From Tychonema sp. LEGE 06208 (GTDB taxonomy: Bacteria > Cyanobacteriota > Cyanobacteriia > Cyanobacteriales > Microcoleaceae): 64,000 nucleotides of DNA. A program made the position numbers and the translations under genes. Where the stretch lies: NCBI RefSeq assembly GCF_015207505.1, contig NZ_JADEWT010000017.1:1-64000 (forward strand). The letters are read 5' to 3'. The notes under the pieces were generated by a model. It was given only the letters and a program-made list of their open reading frames with translations, was not told the origin of the DNA and did no database searches. How positions within the stretch are numbered: the stretch's first letter is position 1; each line of letters opens with the position of its first letter. Shown piece by piece: positions 56,323-64,000 of this stretch.

Positions 56323-56340
56323 AAGAGATTGAGGGGATAT

Positions 56341-57042
56341 TTAAGCGGGATTTGGAAAGCTGGCTAACTGTTGGACAAATTCTTGATGTGCGTCACTGTT
56401 TAATCCGGCTTGAAGAGTGGCGATTGCACTTGGCATATCCCCATCTATAAGTGCTGAGACTGCCAGCCACAACCCCGGAAAAACTCGGCTGCGGATAATT
56501 CCTTCAGCATCGGGAAGCAAAGAAATATATTCTTCTTCCTGCAACGAAAACCAATCTATCCGGCGATTCATGACTTGCCAAACGAGATATTCTTTGACTC
56601 CATTGCGGCGGTAAACTCGTTTTTTGTCCCGCAGATCGATCGTAGCGGTACTTGCAGAAATTTCGGCAACAAATTCGGGTGCACCTTCAATATAGCCATC
56701 ATCGCTAAGGCAAGTTTGGCCGCCACATTGAGCATCAATTAGCAGTACAGCATCGGGTTGAGGTTCGTTATCCACATCGAGACGCACGGTGGGATTATCG
56801 CCGATCCGAGTATGCGCGGTAAAAGCAACATAGAAGCCAAGACAAGTAATTAGGCGAGCATGGGGTTCGGCGTGGGGTTCAAAGCGTAAGGGTGAAGCCA
56901 TATAAACAATTCCTTCAATCAATTCTGCTTTTTTGAGTGCGGGCATGGCTGTATAGCGCCGCTCGAATTCTGCGCGGCTAAGCAAATCGCCATTTTCCAG
57001 AGGGGGAATCGTGATGCGGCTGAGATTTGCCGGAGCAATCAT
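56341..57042 (-). CDS. Uma2 family (DUF820) endonuclease-like protein
   Basis: 233 residues. PD-(D/E)xK-type residues are visible: the Asp in PQPDAVLLID, the Glu in PEFVAEISAS and Lys in DLRDKKRVYRRNGVKEYLVW. Uma2 genes are numerous in cyanobacteria and are thought to be nucleases or transposon-linked, but no cellular role is established. AGGAGA precedes the ATG. No toxin-antitoxin partner is adjacent. Confidence 0.9.
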   Translation of the reverse strand: MIAPANLSRITIPPLENGDLLSRAEFERRYTAMPALKKAELIEGIVYMASPLRFEPHAEPHARLITCLGFYVAFTAHTRIGDNPTVRLDVDNEPQPDAVLLIDAQCGGQTCLSDDGYIEGAPEFVAEISASTATIDLRDKKRVYRRNGVKEYLVWQVMNRRIDWFSLQEEEYISLLPDAEGIIRSRVFPGLWLAVSALIDGDMPSAIATLQAGLNSDAHQEFVQQLASFPNPA

Positions 57043-57143
57043 GGCTTTTCTCCTGTGATGATGCGTTGCTATCTTGAATTTTATCTAATTTTAGACAAAG
57101 TTGTAAGCTATCGTTATATCGTTAACAGCAAATAGTACAGTTA

Positions 57144-58040
57144 ATGAATACCAAATTTACTAAAAAATTAGCGATTAAAAGTATTATATTGATTGGAACG
57201 ATCGCCCTTTTTTCCCTGTTCCCTAAAAACCGACAAACTGGCCATTCAAATTCCCTCGCCCAAATCCCCCCTTTTGACAATTTCCCGCCAAACCTCCTCA
57301 AACCGCCAAAACCCCAAATACAGCCTTCTCCCGCCACAACTCCAACTCCGCAACCCGCCGAACAACCTTTAGTATTCGCACCGCCGGCGCAATTTCGCAG
57401 CCAGATTGTTTATAAAGCAAGTATCAGCAACTCCAAAGTTATCGCCCTGACATTTGACGATGGGCCAACTGCGGAAACTTTGAAAATATTAGCAGTTTTG
57501 CAGAAACATAATGTGGTAGCTACATTTTTTTGTTTGGGTGTAAATTTGCGAGAAAATCCAGAAATTGCGAAGCAAGTCGTAAAAGCGGGAAATGCGATCG
57601 GCAATCATACATGGCATCACTTTTATCATAATGTCACTGAGAAAACAGCCTCAAATGAAATCGATTATACAGGCATTCATATTTATCGATCGAGTGGGGC
57701 AAAAAGTTTGTTGTTTCGTCCTCCCGGCGGCCGTTTAAATAACGGTTTTGCAGATTATGCCAAAAAGAAAAATTACGTAGTTGTCATGTGGTCGATCGAC
57801 ACTAAAGACTTTTTGCAACCTCCGGCTGCTGCTATAACCCGCACTGTGCTGTCTCAAGCGACATCGGGGGCGATCGTATTGTTGCACGACGGCGGGGGCG
57901 ATCGCCAGCAAACAGTCGAGGCCGTGTCGGCAATTATTCCCAAACTCAAACAGCAGGGATACCGTTTTGTCACCGTGCCGCAATTGCTGCAAATGCAAGC
58001 AGCCCAAAAACAGCCAAATGGCGATCTCAAGCCCAAATAA
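57144..58040 (+). CDS. polysaccharide deacetylase (NodB domain)
   Basis: 298 residues. N-terminal membrane anchor or signal segment (about 8-25), Pro-rich linker (about 35-80) and a NodB domain (about 95-285) with all five motifs: TFDDGP (metal and base Asp), NHTWHH (metal His pair), RPPGGR, DTKDF and LLHDGGGDR. It removes acetyl groups from N-acetylglucosamine in peptidoglycan or another polymer; a periplasmic place is likely. Confidence 0.92.
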   Translation: MNTKFTKKLAIKSIILIGTIALFSLFPKNRQTGHSNSLAQIPPFDNFPPNLLKPPKPQIQPSPATTPTPQPAEQPLVFAPPAQFRSQIVYKASISNSKVIALTFDDGPTAETLKILAVLQKHNVVATFFCLGVNLRENPEIAKQVVKAGNAIGNHTWHHFYHNVTEKTASNEIDYTGIHIYRSSGAKSLLFRPPGGRLNNGFADYAKKKNYVVVMWSIDTKDFLQPPAAAITRTVLSQATSGAIVLLHDGGGDRQQTVEAVSAIIPKLKQQGYRFVTVPQLLQMQAAQKQPNGDLKPK

Positions 58041-58054
58041 ACAAAAACCTCAAC

Positions 58055-58125
58055 AAAATCAACTCTACCCATCTGCGTTCACCTGCGTTTATCTGCCTTT
58101 ATCTGCGGTTGCAATGACACTTATG
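58055..58125. repeat. ATCTGCG/CACCTGCGTT short repeats
   Basis: TCTGCGTTCACCTGCGTTTA then TCTGCCTTTATCTGCGG is a small dispersed cyanobacterial repeat. Nothing else in the gap. Confidence 0.6.
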
Positions 58126-58164
58126 CTAAAATTATTACCAATAATTTAAACTCGATAAATTATA

Positions 58165-58788
58165 ATGCAAAAACTTCAAGCAAGAGATATTAACCTCCGC
58201 TATCTAATCGATAACTTCGGCTTGCAGCGAGTTCGTAAAGCTGATTTTTTCCCAGAATGGCAAGAAAACTTGCCGGAAGTAACAGACTCAGAAAAACAAT
58301 TACTCGATCGCGTTCAAGACATATATTTCAACTTGGTAGACACCCCGCCCGTGTTGGAAAATGCAGTCAAACTCACGATAGTCAGCCCTATTTTGTTTAT
58401 TGCCGGTCTGTTTGAGTCTCCTTTTCAAGTCAAAGCCGAAAAATCGATCGCGATTCAAGAAGAAGACGAAGGCAGAATCATCGAAGGCAGAATAGATATC
58501 CTAATCATGAAAGCAAACTTGTGGGTGACAGTAATTGAATCCAAACAACTTTCGTTTTCAACTGACGCAGCACTCGCACAACTCCTGACATATATGCTGG
58601 CAGATCCCGATCCCGAAACTCCTACTTTTGGCATGATTTCCACAGGTGCTAACTTCTCTTTTGTGAAGTTAGTCACAGGGGAACATCCCCACTATGCCCG
58701 ATCGGCTGAATTTGTTATTTCCAATCCCGGCAATGAATTGTACCGCGTTTTGCAGATTTTAAAACGCCTAAGTCAACTGCCCGACTAG
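58165..58788 (+). CDS. lone type I restriction R-subunit-like PD-(D/E)xK protein
   Basis: 207 residues resembling the N-terminal nuclease domain of type I restriction enzyme R subunits (HSDR_N). The nuclease core is EGRIDILIMKANLWVTVIES then KQ: Asp in the first strand and ExK in the second (about residues 111-131), followed by the QxxxY-like QLLTYML. No helicase part, and no hsdM or hsdS nearby, so a complete restriction system is absent. Similar short proteins are common in cyanobacteria; role unknown. Confidence 0.8.
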   Translation: MQKLQARDINLRYLIDNFGLQRVRKADFFPEWQENLPEVTDSEKQLLDRVQDIYFNLVDTPPVLENAVKLTIVSPILFIAGLFESPFQVKAEKSIAIQEEDEGRIIEGRIDILIMKANLWVTVIESKQLSFSTDAALAQLLTYMLADPDPETPTFGMISTGANFSFVKLVTGEHPHYARSAEFVISNPGNELYRVLQILKRLSQLPD

Positions 58789-58920
58789 CAATAAAAGCAA
58801 TTTTAAGCTTTGTTTTAAAACAGACAATATCTAATATCATGTCCGCCGATAACGACCGCGACAGAACCTTTTTTATGACCAGATATGATATAATATCTTA
58901 AATTTATAACTTCTGCGAGT

Positions 58921-60192
58921 ATGGTAAATTACTGGATAGTCGGCGCTGTAGCAATAGCTTCTGTGTTTTGGGCAGAAATCATCCGAGACTTTTATCACGT
59001 CGCGTCTCATTATGTGCCGCCTTTGCAAAAGCTGCACAATTGGCATCACCGCGTTTTCCGCCCGAATTTGACTGCTGTCAGCGAGACAATTTACAAGCAA
59101 GCACACTGGCGTCACGATGTGCCAGAAGCTGCGGCAATGATGGTTTTGGGCTTGTTGCTGTGGGTTTTAGCTTATTTTGTGCTGCCGGCATATCACTGGG
59201 GCGCAGCAGCCGGTTGTATTTATACTTTAGGCTTTTTGTTGAGCGCGATCGCCCGCGCGTGTGGAATCAAAGGTGCAGACGAATTAACCGACATCACCCA
59301 CCAACCGGGAGAATTCCAGACTATCCCCGGCAACTGGTTCGTTAATAAACCTTATCATTGGCGGCACCACTTCGACAATCAAAATGCTTACTATTGCGGT
59401 ACTTTCACCTTAATAGATAAACTTATGGGTACAGCACTTTCTCTTAAAGGCAAAACTGTAGCCGTCACCGGTGCATCGGGAACTTTAGGGCGTTTGCTTC
59501 TCAAACACCTGCACAAAGCTGGTGCAAAAGTTATCGCCCTATCCTCTGGAAATGAGGAAATTACTTTGAATATAGGCGGCGATATTTTGCCTGTAAAAAC
59601 TGTAATTTGGCACGCTGGCGCAGAGGCAGATTTAGCTCAATTGTTAGAAAAAATTGATATTCTCGTGATCAATCACGGGATTAATGTACAGGCTGAAAGA
59701 ACCGGAGAGGCGATCGCCAACTCATACGAAATTAACACTTTTTCCGCGTGGCGGCTGATGGAGCTCTTTTTCTTAACAGTCCGAACTAACGAAAACATCG
59801 CTTGCAAAGAAGTCTGGATCAATACTTCCGAAGCAGAAGTGATTCCCGCTGTCAGTCCACTGTACGAACTCAGCAAACGCGCCTTGGGAGATTTAGTTAC
59901 TTTGCGGAGGCTGGACGCGCCCTGCATCGTTCGCAAGCTGATTTTAGGGCCGTTTAAAAGCAACTTAAACCCGATCGGCATTATGTCTCCCGACTGGGTA
60001 GCGCAGCAAATTGTCAAACAAGCTAAAGCCGATGTCCGCAATATCATTGTCACCATCAATCCTTTAACTTTGATCGTTTTCCCAGTTAAAGAATTTTTTG
60101 TTTCTTTGTATTTCCAAATCTTCAGCCGCAAGGCGATTCCAGAGATTAAAGCAGCCTCGGAAAAATCCAGCGTTGAAGCCAAGATTAATTGA
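58921..60192 (+). CDS. bifunctional sterol desaturase-like/short-chain dehydrogenase fusion
   Basis: 423 residues. The N-terminal part (1-175) is a fatty-acid hydroxylase/sterol desaturase-like membrane domain with His clusters HNWHHR (about 39-44), HWRHD and YHWRHH. The C-terminal part (about 178-410) is an SDR domain with the NAD-binding motif TGASGTLGRLLL and a YELSKRALGD active-site region. The two are in one frame with no break. The fusion is known in cyanobacteria. A lipid or carotenoid-like substrate that is hydroxylated and then oxidised or reduced is inferred. Confidence 0.88.
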   Translation: MVNYWIVGAVAIASVFWAEIIRDFYHVASHYVPPLQKLHNWHHRVFRPNLTAVSETIYKQAHWRHDVPEAAAMMVLGLLLWVLAYFVLPAYHWGAAAGCIYTLGFLLSAIARACGIKGADELTDITHQPGEFQTIPGNWFVNKPYHWRHHFDNQNAYYCGTFTLIDKLMGTALSLKGKTVAVTGASGTLGRLLLKHLHKAGAKVIALSSGNEEITLNIGGDILPVKTVIWHAGAEADLAQLLEKIDILVINHGINVQAERTGEAIANSYEINTFSAWRLMELFFLTVRTNENIACKEVWINTSEAEVIPAVSPLYELSKRALGDLVTLRRLDAPCIVRKLILGPFKSNLNPIGIMSPDWVAQQIVKQAKADVRNIIVTINPLTLIVFPVKEFFVSLYFQIFSRKAIPEIKAASEKSSVEAKIN

Positions 60193-60215
60193 GAAACTAG
60201 AAATCCTGAATACCG

Positions 60216-60344
60216 GGCGGTTGGAAACCGCGGCTACACAGACAAAACCCGCCGACGCGGGTTAAAGACAGGCAGTTAAAATTACGTTATTTTCTTCAGT
60301 CCGCGGAGGCGGACATCGTTTGTATAGCTGCGGTTTCAACCGCC
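60216..60344. mobile_element. 129-bp foldback repeat
   Basis: GGCGGTTGGAAACCGCGGCT at the left end pairs with AGCTGCGGTTTCAACCGCC at the right end. The pairing continues inward through the ACACAGAC.AAACCCGCC and GGCGGACATCGTTTGTAT regions. One arm matches the half copy at 56276-56322. No ORF. Confidence 0.6.
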
Positions 60345-60370
60345 GACTCTCTTTCTGAGAAAGGCTATAT

Positions 60371-60970
60371 CTAATTACTAACCTCGGCCATTTCAATCAC
60401 GCGGCCGTCATAATCCTTGACCAAAAAATTCAGCGGCTTTTCCCGGCGAATTTTATAACTAATGCCGCGAGTTTGTACCCTCATCAATAGCTGATCCAAA
60501 CAATCGCGATCGAAACAAACATGACGTTCGCGATTTTTTTCCCCTACACTGGCGCCACTAATGATGTGCAGTTGAGTATTTTTCATCAACTGATACCACA
60601 AACCTTCGGGACTCCCCATCGTTTGAGAGCTCGTTCCCCTGCCGACATTCGGCGACAAATACAGGGGGTCGATACCCGTGGTTCCCAAGGTTTGCTCGTA
60701 ATTGTAGTAGTAATGCAGCGGCACTTCTGCTACGGGCAGGTTTAGCATACCTTCATAAAACTCTCTGGCTTGTCCGAGATCCGATACCATCACCGTGTGT
60801 ACCTTCGGAGCACTGGTGAGAAACATCCACATCGCCCCCGCATAGGCCGCCAGCAGCATCACCATAATCCCTTGAGTCGAAAACAAGCTGTCGAGGGGCA
60901 GGTCTGGCAAAAAAGAGCTCACGTACAAGGGCTGAAGTCCAAAAGCAATAAAACTAACTGTTAGAGTCAT
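60371..60970 (-). CDS. membrane-anchored VOC (glyoxalase-like) protein
   Basis: 199 residues. Two N-terminal hydrophobic segments (about 5-20 and 30-52) precede a VOC domain starting KVHTVMVSDLGQAREFYEGML (about 57). The domain ends with GVSYKI-like RGISYKIRREKPLNFLVKDYDGRVIEMAEV. VOC domains bind metal and act as glyoxalases, dioxygenases or resistance proteins; the metal ligands are His58 in VHTVMV and Glu195 in VIEMAE, with others uncertain. Function not assigned. Confidence 0.8.
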   Translation of the reverse strand: MTLTVSFIAFGLQPLYVSSFLPDLPLDSLFSTQGIMVMLLAAYAGAMWMFLTSAPKVHTVMVSDLGQAREFYEGMLNLPVAEVPLHYYYNYEQTLGTTGIDPLYLSPNVGRGTSSQTMGSPEGLWYQLMKNTQLHIISGASVGEKNRERHVCFDRDCLDQLLMRVQTRGISYKIRREKPLNFLVKDYDGRVIEMAEVSN

Positions 60971-61090
60971 GAATTATAAGAGAGGGTAAACAACGAAATT
61001 TATCAAGATTGCCGTCGCGATCGCCCGCGAGACTTAAACTATTAGCTTAGCCATCTATCTTAGCAAAAACTAGCGGTTAGGCCCTACCCG

Positions 61091-61495
61091 ATGAAAGTCT
61101 TTGTCTACGGCACACTCAAACCCGGGGAGTGCAACTACCGGCGCTACTGCGAGGGAAAGGTTGTGGATGCTTGTCCGGCGATCGCCCGCGGTCAACTTTT
61201 TGCGCTGCCGATCGGCTATCCTGCGATGATGACCGGAGACGGCACAGTCTGCGGTTTTCTCCTCTGTTTCGCAAACTCGGCTATTTTGGACGATTTAGAC
61301 CGATTGGAAGACTATCATCCGCTGCGGGAACCGACACAAAACGAATATCAGCGGCAGGAAATCGAAATCTTCGATCGACAATTCAAACCTCTAGGCACGG
61401 CTTGGGCTTACTTCATGTTACCCGATCGCGTTCGTTCCCTAGGAGGCATCTGGCTGCCCGATGGGACGTGGGAAAATAGGTTTTTCACAAAATAA
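61091..61495 (+). CDS. gamma-glutamylcyclotransferase family protein (AIG2-like)
   Basis: 134 residues. Begins VFVYGTLKPGECNYRRYC, the YGxL motif of the family, followed by ARGQLFALPIGYPAMM and the catalytic Glu in LDRLEDYHP (about 77). The family cleaves gamma-glutamyl amines to 5-oxoproline; the substrate here is unknown. Its end is 5 bases from the convergent response regulator. Confidence 0.88.
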   Translation: MKVFVYGTLKPGECNYRRYCEGKVVDACPAIARGQLFALPIGYPAMMTGDGTVCGFLLCFANSAILDDLDRLEDYHPLREPTQNEYQRQEIEIFDRQFKPLGTAWAYFMLPDRVRSLGGIWLPDGTWENRFFTK

Positions 61496-61499
61496 GGCG

Positions 61500-62234
61500 T
61501 TAATGCCGATGAGCTGAGGAAATTGCCATTGCCGCGGGCGAGGGCGGCTCGAACCTGTAACCGTAACCCCGAACCGTTTTAATCAACTGCGACCCAGTAG
61601 CATCAATGTGAATCATTTTCTTGCGAATCTGGCCGATATGTACGCTAACAACTTTCTCTTCTTCTGTGTTGCTGCAGTTCCAACCCCAGATTTTTTCAAT
61701 TAGCTGTTGGCGACTCCAAGATTTACCGGGATGACTTGCCAAAAAATACAATATCTTAAATTCCAAGGCTGTTAATTTGATAATTTTGTCGTTTAGTGTT
61801 GCTTCTCGGCGCACTGAATCGATCGCGAATCGATCGAATACAATACGTGATGGAGTGACAATCCTCATGCGTCTCAACACAACTTGGATCCGCATTGCTA
61901 ATTCCTGAAGACCAAATGGTTTGCAGATATAGTCATCAGCACCCGCAGACAGGACTTTAATTTTATCAGCTTCGTCTGTGCGGCTGCTTAGCATGACCAC
62001 AAAAACATTAGTACGGCGCTGCATTTCCTGGCAAAGATGATAGCCTGTAGTATCCGGCAAATTCCAATCTAGAACTACTAGCATTGGCTTAAATTCCTCA
62101 AACAATGCTAAAGCAGTCTCGCCATCTGCTGCCGAATCTACTTGATATTTCTGATTTAAAAAACGATGAACTAGATTGCGAATTGGTGGGTCATCATCCA
62201 CAACGAGAATCTTGAGAGCAGTATTAGTAGTCAT
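61500..62234 (-). CDS. OmpR/PhoB-type DNA-binding response regulator
   Basis: 244 residues from ATG at 62234; a TTG two codons upstream is an unlikely start. Receiver domain (about 1-118) with the acidic triplet DDD and phospho-acceptor Asp (residue 56) in LVVLDWNLPDTTG. The C-terminal winged helix (about 145-240) contains FKILYFLASHPGKSWSRQQLIEKIWGWN, VSVHIGQIRKK and TVRGYGYRF. It would bind DNA when phosphorylated. The gene follows the GHKL protein gene by about 50 bases, probably in one operon; no histidine kinase is adjacent. Confidence 0.92.
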   Translation of the reverse strand: MTTNTALKILVVDDDPPIRNLVHRFLNQKYQVDSAADGETALALFEEFKPMLVVLDWNLPDTTGYHLCQEMQRRTNVFVVMLSSRTDEADKIKVLSAGADDYICKPFGLQELAMRIQVVLRRMRIVTPSRIVFDRFAIDSVRREATLNDKIIKLTALEFKILYFLASHPGKSWSRQQLIEKIWGWNCSNTEEEKVVSVHIGQIRKKMIHIDATGSQLIKTVRGYGYRFEPPSPAAMAISSAHRH

Positions 62235-62283
62235 CACCAAAAAAAATATTTTTCTTATTACTTAAAAGTTGATAAGTACAGAT

Positions 62284-62892
62284 TTAGTCAAGCATACATC
62301 CCAGCTCGCTCCAAATAACAGGCAATTCTTCAAGCAACTTAGCTTGGATGTCAAAAGGCTCTCCCCTATCCCAAATTTTGACTTCTAGACGTTCGTTAAA
62401 TACGGTGATTTCAAGGTCGATCGGAGTTTGAAAGGGCAGATTTTTGTGAGCATGGCGAACAGCATTTGTAAATCCTTCTATCGTAGCAAGTTTGCACTGC
62501 TGCAAAACTGCTTCGGGAATGGGTAGATCCTCTAACTGCTCGACCCACCATAAAACTTTTTTAACACTATTGAGGTCAGTGTTTAGTTGAAGGCAAATTA
62601 TTTTAGTCGGCTGATTATAACTCCGATAAAAGTGGCGATTTTGTCCTTGTTTAAATCCAAAATTAAAACTGCTGAAAAAATTAACTGCCCGCTTCAAATA
62701 ACCAGCTTGATTCGTCTGCTGGGGTGGTATTGTGACGGGATGAAAATTTTTCACAATTAACAGACAGTTGCGACGCTCGGAAGTGCGTGCATAGCTTAGC
62801 TCGTCGGCAATTTTGTTAATAAGTTTTATGCCAATTCCACGGGAGGGGATTTCATTAATATTATTTCTCATGTTGCTATCCTTTCTCATCAT
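62284..62892 (-). CDS. GHKL (anti-sigma/RsbW-like) ATPase with motifs in permuted order
   Basis: 202 residues from 62892; the third ATG (62871) has the best ribosome binding site (AAGGA). The family normally runs N-box, G1-box, then a G-rich region followed by IADELSYxRT and RNCLLIVK at the C-terminus. Here the G-rich end comes first: SRGIGIKLINKIADELSYAR (17-36) and RNCLLIVKNF (41-50). A linker (51-95) follows, then the normal start with KIICLQLNTDLNSV, N-box EGFTNAVRHAHKN (139-151) and G1 WDRGEPFD (174-181). The chain stops after AKLLEELP, just where the G-rich region should begin. The frame is intact. It could be a working circular permutant, or the join of two partial tandem copies. Operon with the response regulator. 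Confidence 0.85.
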   Translation of the reverse strand: MMRKDSNMRNNINEIPSRGIGIKLINKIADELSYARTSERRNCLLIVKNFHPVTIPPQQTNQAGYLKRAVNFFSSFNFGFKQGQNRHFYRSYNQPTKIICLQLNTDLNSVKKVLWWVEQLEDLPIPEAVLQQCKLATIEGFTNAVRHAHKNLPFQTPIDLEITVFNERLEVKIWDRGEPFDIQAKLLEELPVIWSELGCMLD

Positions 62893-63093
62893 TTAATAGG
62901 TGATTTTTAGAGACACAAGAGAGTTGCATTCTGAAGGATTAATTTTGCATGATTTATGCCTGACTTGTCTCCTATGCCGTGCAGTTGTTGTCCTTATCAT
63001 TTTCTCTTGGTTGCTGGGGTATTGACAATCTCAGTTTGCGATCGCTAAACTGATCTAAAATTGACATTGACAAATACAAAAGTAAATTATATA
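62893..63093. other. divergent promoter region
   Basis: 201 bases between divergent genes with no ORF or repeat array. TTGACA at 63061 followed 17-18 bases later by AATTATATAATG suggests a -35/-10 pair for the NACHT gene, but the -10 would nearly touch the ATG at 63094, so the call is weak. Confidence 0.3.
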
Positions 63094-64000
63094 ATGACGA
63101 CCCTCAAAGCCTCTGACGAGGGATTAGTAAAAATTAGGCAAGCTAGAAGAGAAAGGGGATCGACGATAGAAGACCCCAGATGGTTAGTAGAAGCTAGTCA
63201 AATATTAGAACCCGATCGCGCTTGGACAGAGGCCGGGCCCTATGCTGATGGCATCTCGCTGCCAACTTGGAGGCGTTTTTTAGCAGGAAGAGAACCAATT
63301 AAAGCCCATGCTTTTAGGGCTTTCTGCACGGTTTTGCAGTTGGATTGGGAAGAAATTGTCGATCGTCCTCCTTTAGTCTCCCCTTACCAAGGGGGGGTTA
63401 GAGATTTTTGCCAACAGCCTATTGATTCAGTAGTGGAAGAGATACGGCAAAAATGCCACAGCAAAATCCAACAGCTTTACAGCAAAATGCAACTGTTGGA
63501 TATTGCACAGCCCGTTGATGTCAGCACACTTTACGTTGAAGTCAACATTTTGGAGGAAATTACCAGTTGGCAGCCGGGAGAAATTCGTGATTTATTGAGA
63601 GACTTCAACCCAGATGCGGATAATTTTAATCGCTTGGGATTGGGTAAAGTACGCCAGAAACGAGTCCCTGGATTGGATGCGGTGAAATCTCACTCTAAAC
63701 TGATGGTACTCGGCAAACCTGGTTCGGGTAAAACTACTTTTTTGAAACACATTGCCATTCAGTGCGATCGGGCAAAATTTGAAGCAAACAAAATAGCGAT
63801 TTTTATCCCTCTCAAAACCTTTGCTGAAATCCCTAATCTTGATTTATTAGAATATATCAGCGACGAATTTGCCAGTTGCGGAGTTGAGGGGCGATCGCAA
63901 ACTGAATTCGCACTCAGTCAAGGTAGAGGTTTGATTTTATTGGACGGCTTAGATGAAGTGCCAGAATCAAATAGCGATGCAGTCGTCAGACAGATTCGTC
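63094..64000 (+). CDS. NACHT-domain NTPase (3' end outside window)
   Basis: The frame is open from ATG at 63094 to the window end (302 codons). The N-terminal ~90 residues (ASDEGLVKIRQARRERG; PRWLVEASQIL; ISLPTWRRFLAGREPI; FCTVLQLDWEEIVDR) form a helical domain seen in front of many cyanobacterial NACHT proteins. A second helical part follows (about 110-190), then Walker A GKPGSGKTTFL (from residue 207) and Walker B LILLDGLDEVPE (from residue 280). NACHT proteins are STAND NTPases that act as regulators or as antiphage sensors in bacteria. The sensor and any effector or repeat part lie beyond the window, so the role is open. Confidence 0.88.
   Translation, partial: MTTLKASDEGLVKIRQARRERGSTIEDPRWLVEASQILEPDRAWTEAGPYADGISLPTWRRFLAGREPIKAHAFRAFCTVLQLDWEEIVDRPPLVSPYQGGVRDFCQQPIDSVVEEIRQKCHSKIQQLYSKMQLLDIAQPVDVSTLYVEVNILEEITSWQPGEIRDLLRDFNPDADNFNRLGLGKVRQKRVPGLDAVKSHSKLMVLGKPGSGKTTFLKHIAIQCDRAKFEANKIAIFIPLKTFAEIPNLDLLEYISDEFASCGVEGRSQTEFALSQGRGLILLDGLDEVPESNSDAVVRQIR

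Overview
The window is cyanobacterial and most likely comes from a filamentous, non-heterocystous member of the Microcoleus/Oscillatoria group. It carries a phycocyanin operon (cpcB-cpcA-two rod linkers-cpcD), the cpcE and cpcF lyase subunits, petC-petA of the cytochrome b6f complex, the photosystem II assembly lipoproteins PsbQ and Psb27, a carboxysome shell protein, very many GCGATCGC (HIP1) sites, and intergenic spacers filled with drifting 7-base tandem repeats. The genus is an inference from gene content and repeat style, not from a marker gene.

Layout. 1-5.2 kb: two consecutive RTX (calcium-binding nonapeptide) proteins with Pro/Thr-rich linkers, the first cut by the window edge. 5.5-13.3 kb: rhomboid protease, GNAT acetyltransferase, SLH-domain glycosidase-like protein, amidase/glucosaminidase cell-wall hydrolase, DJ-1/PfpI-ferritin-like fusion, an SDR remnant and a secreted unknown. 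13.6-20.7 kb: divergent signalling pair, a six-PAS hybrid kinase and a REC-PAS-GGDEF-EAL protein. 20.9-30 kb: quinone-reductase-like MDR, TatC with a long repetitive acidic N-terminus, CcmK, DUF3067, petC-petA, alpha/beta hydrolase, PsbQ, ThiO-like oxidase. 30.3-34.8 kb: cpcE and cpcF separated by a three-repeat unknown, DUF2103, a receiver protein and an ABM-like protein. 35-43 kb: sensor kinase-adenylate cyclase, FbaB aldolase, M1 aminopeptidase. 43.6-48 kb: Nudix protein and the cpc operon on the minus strand. 48.6-49 kb: tandem non-autonomous IS200/IS605-like ends. 49-64 kb: P-type ATPase, recF, psb27, a second glycosidase-like protein, Uma2, polysaccharide deacetylase, a lone type I restriction R-like protein, a desaturase-SDR fusion, VOC protein, gamma-glutamylcyclotransferase, a response regulator, a GHKL protein whose motifs are in permuted order, and the start of a NACHT NTPase cut by the window end.

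How the genes fit together. Phycocyanin subunits, linkers and the CpcE/CpcF chromophore lyase build the phycobilisome rod. PetC has a twin-arginine N-terminus and is therefore a likely client of the TatC 1.5 kb away. PsbQ and Psb27 are lipoproteins of PSII assembly and stability. Four large or multidomain signalling proteins and three smaller regulators suggest strong environmental sensing. Several small foldback/MITE-like elements have inserted between genes, one with a clear 8-bp target duplication, one inside the cpc operon, and one that supplies the stop codon of its neighbour.

The strongest unusual observations are the permuted GHKL protein (62284-62892), the repeat-expanded TatC (22144-23493), the MITE family members (10650, 13383, 26761/30064, 32357, 45698, 60216) and the tandem IS200/IS605 relics beside the cpc operon.
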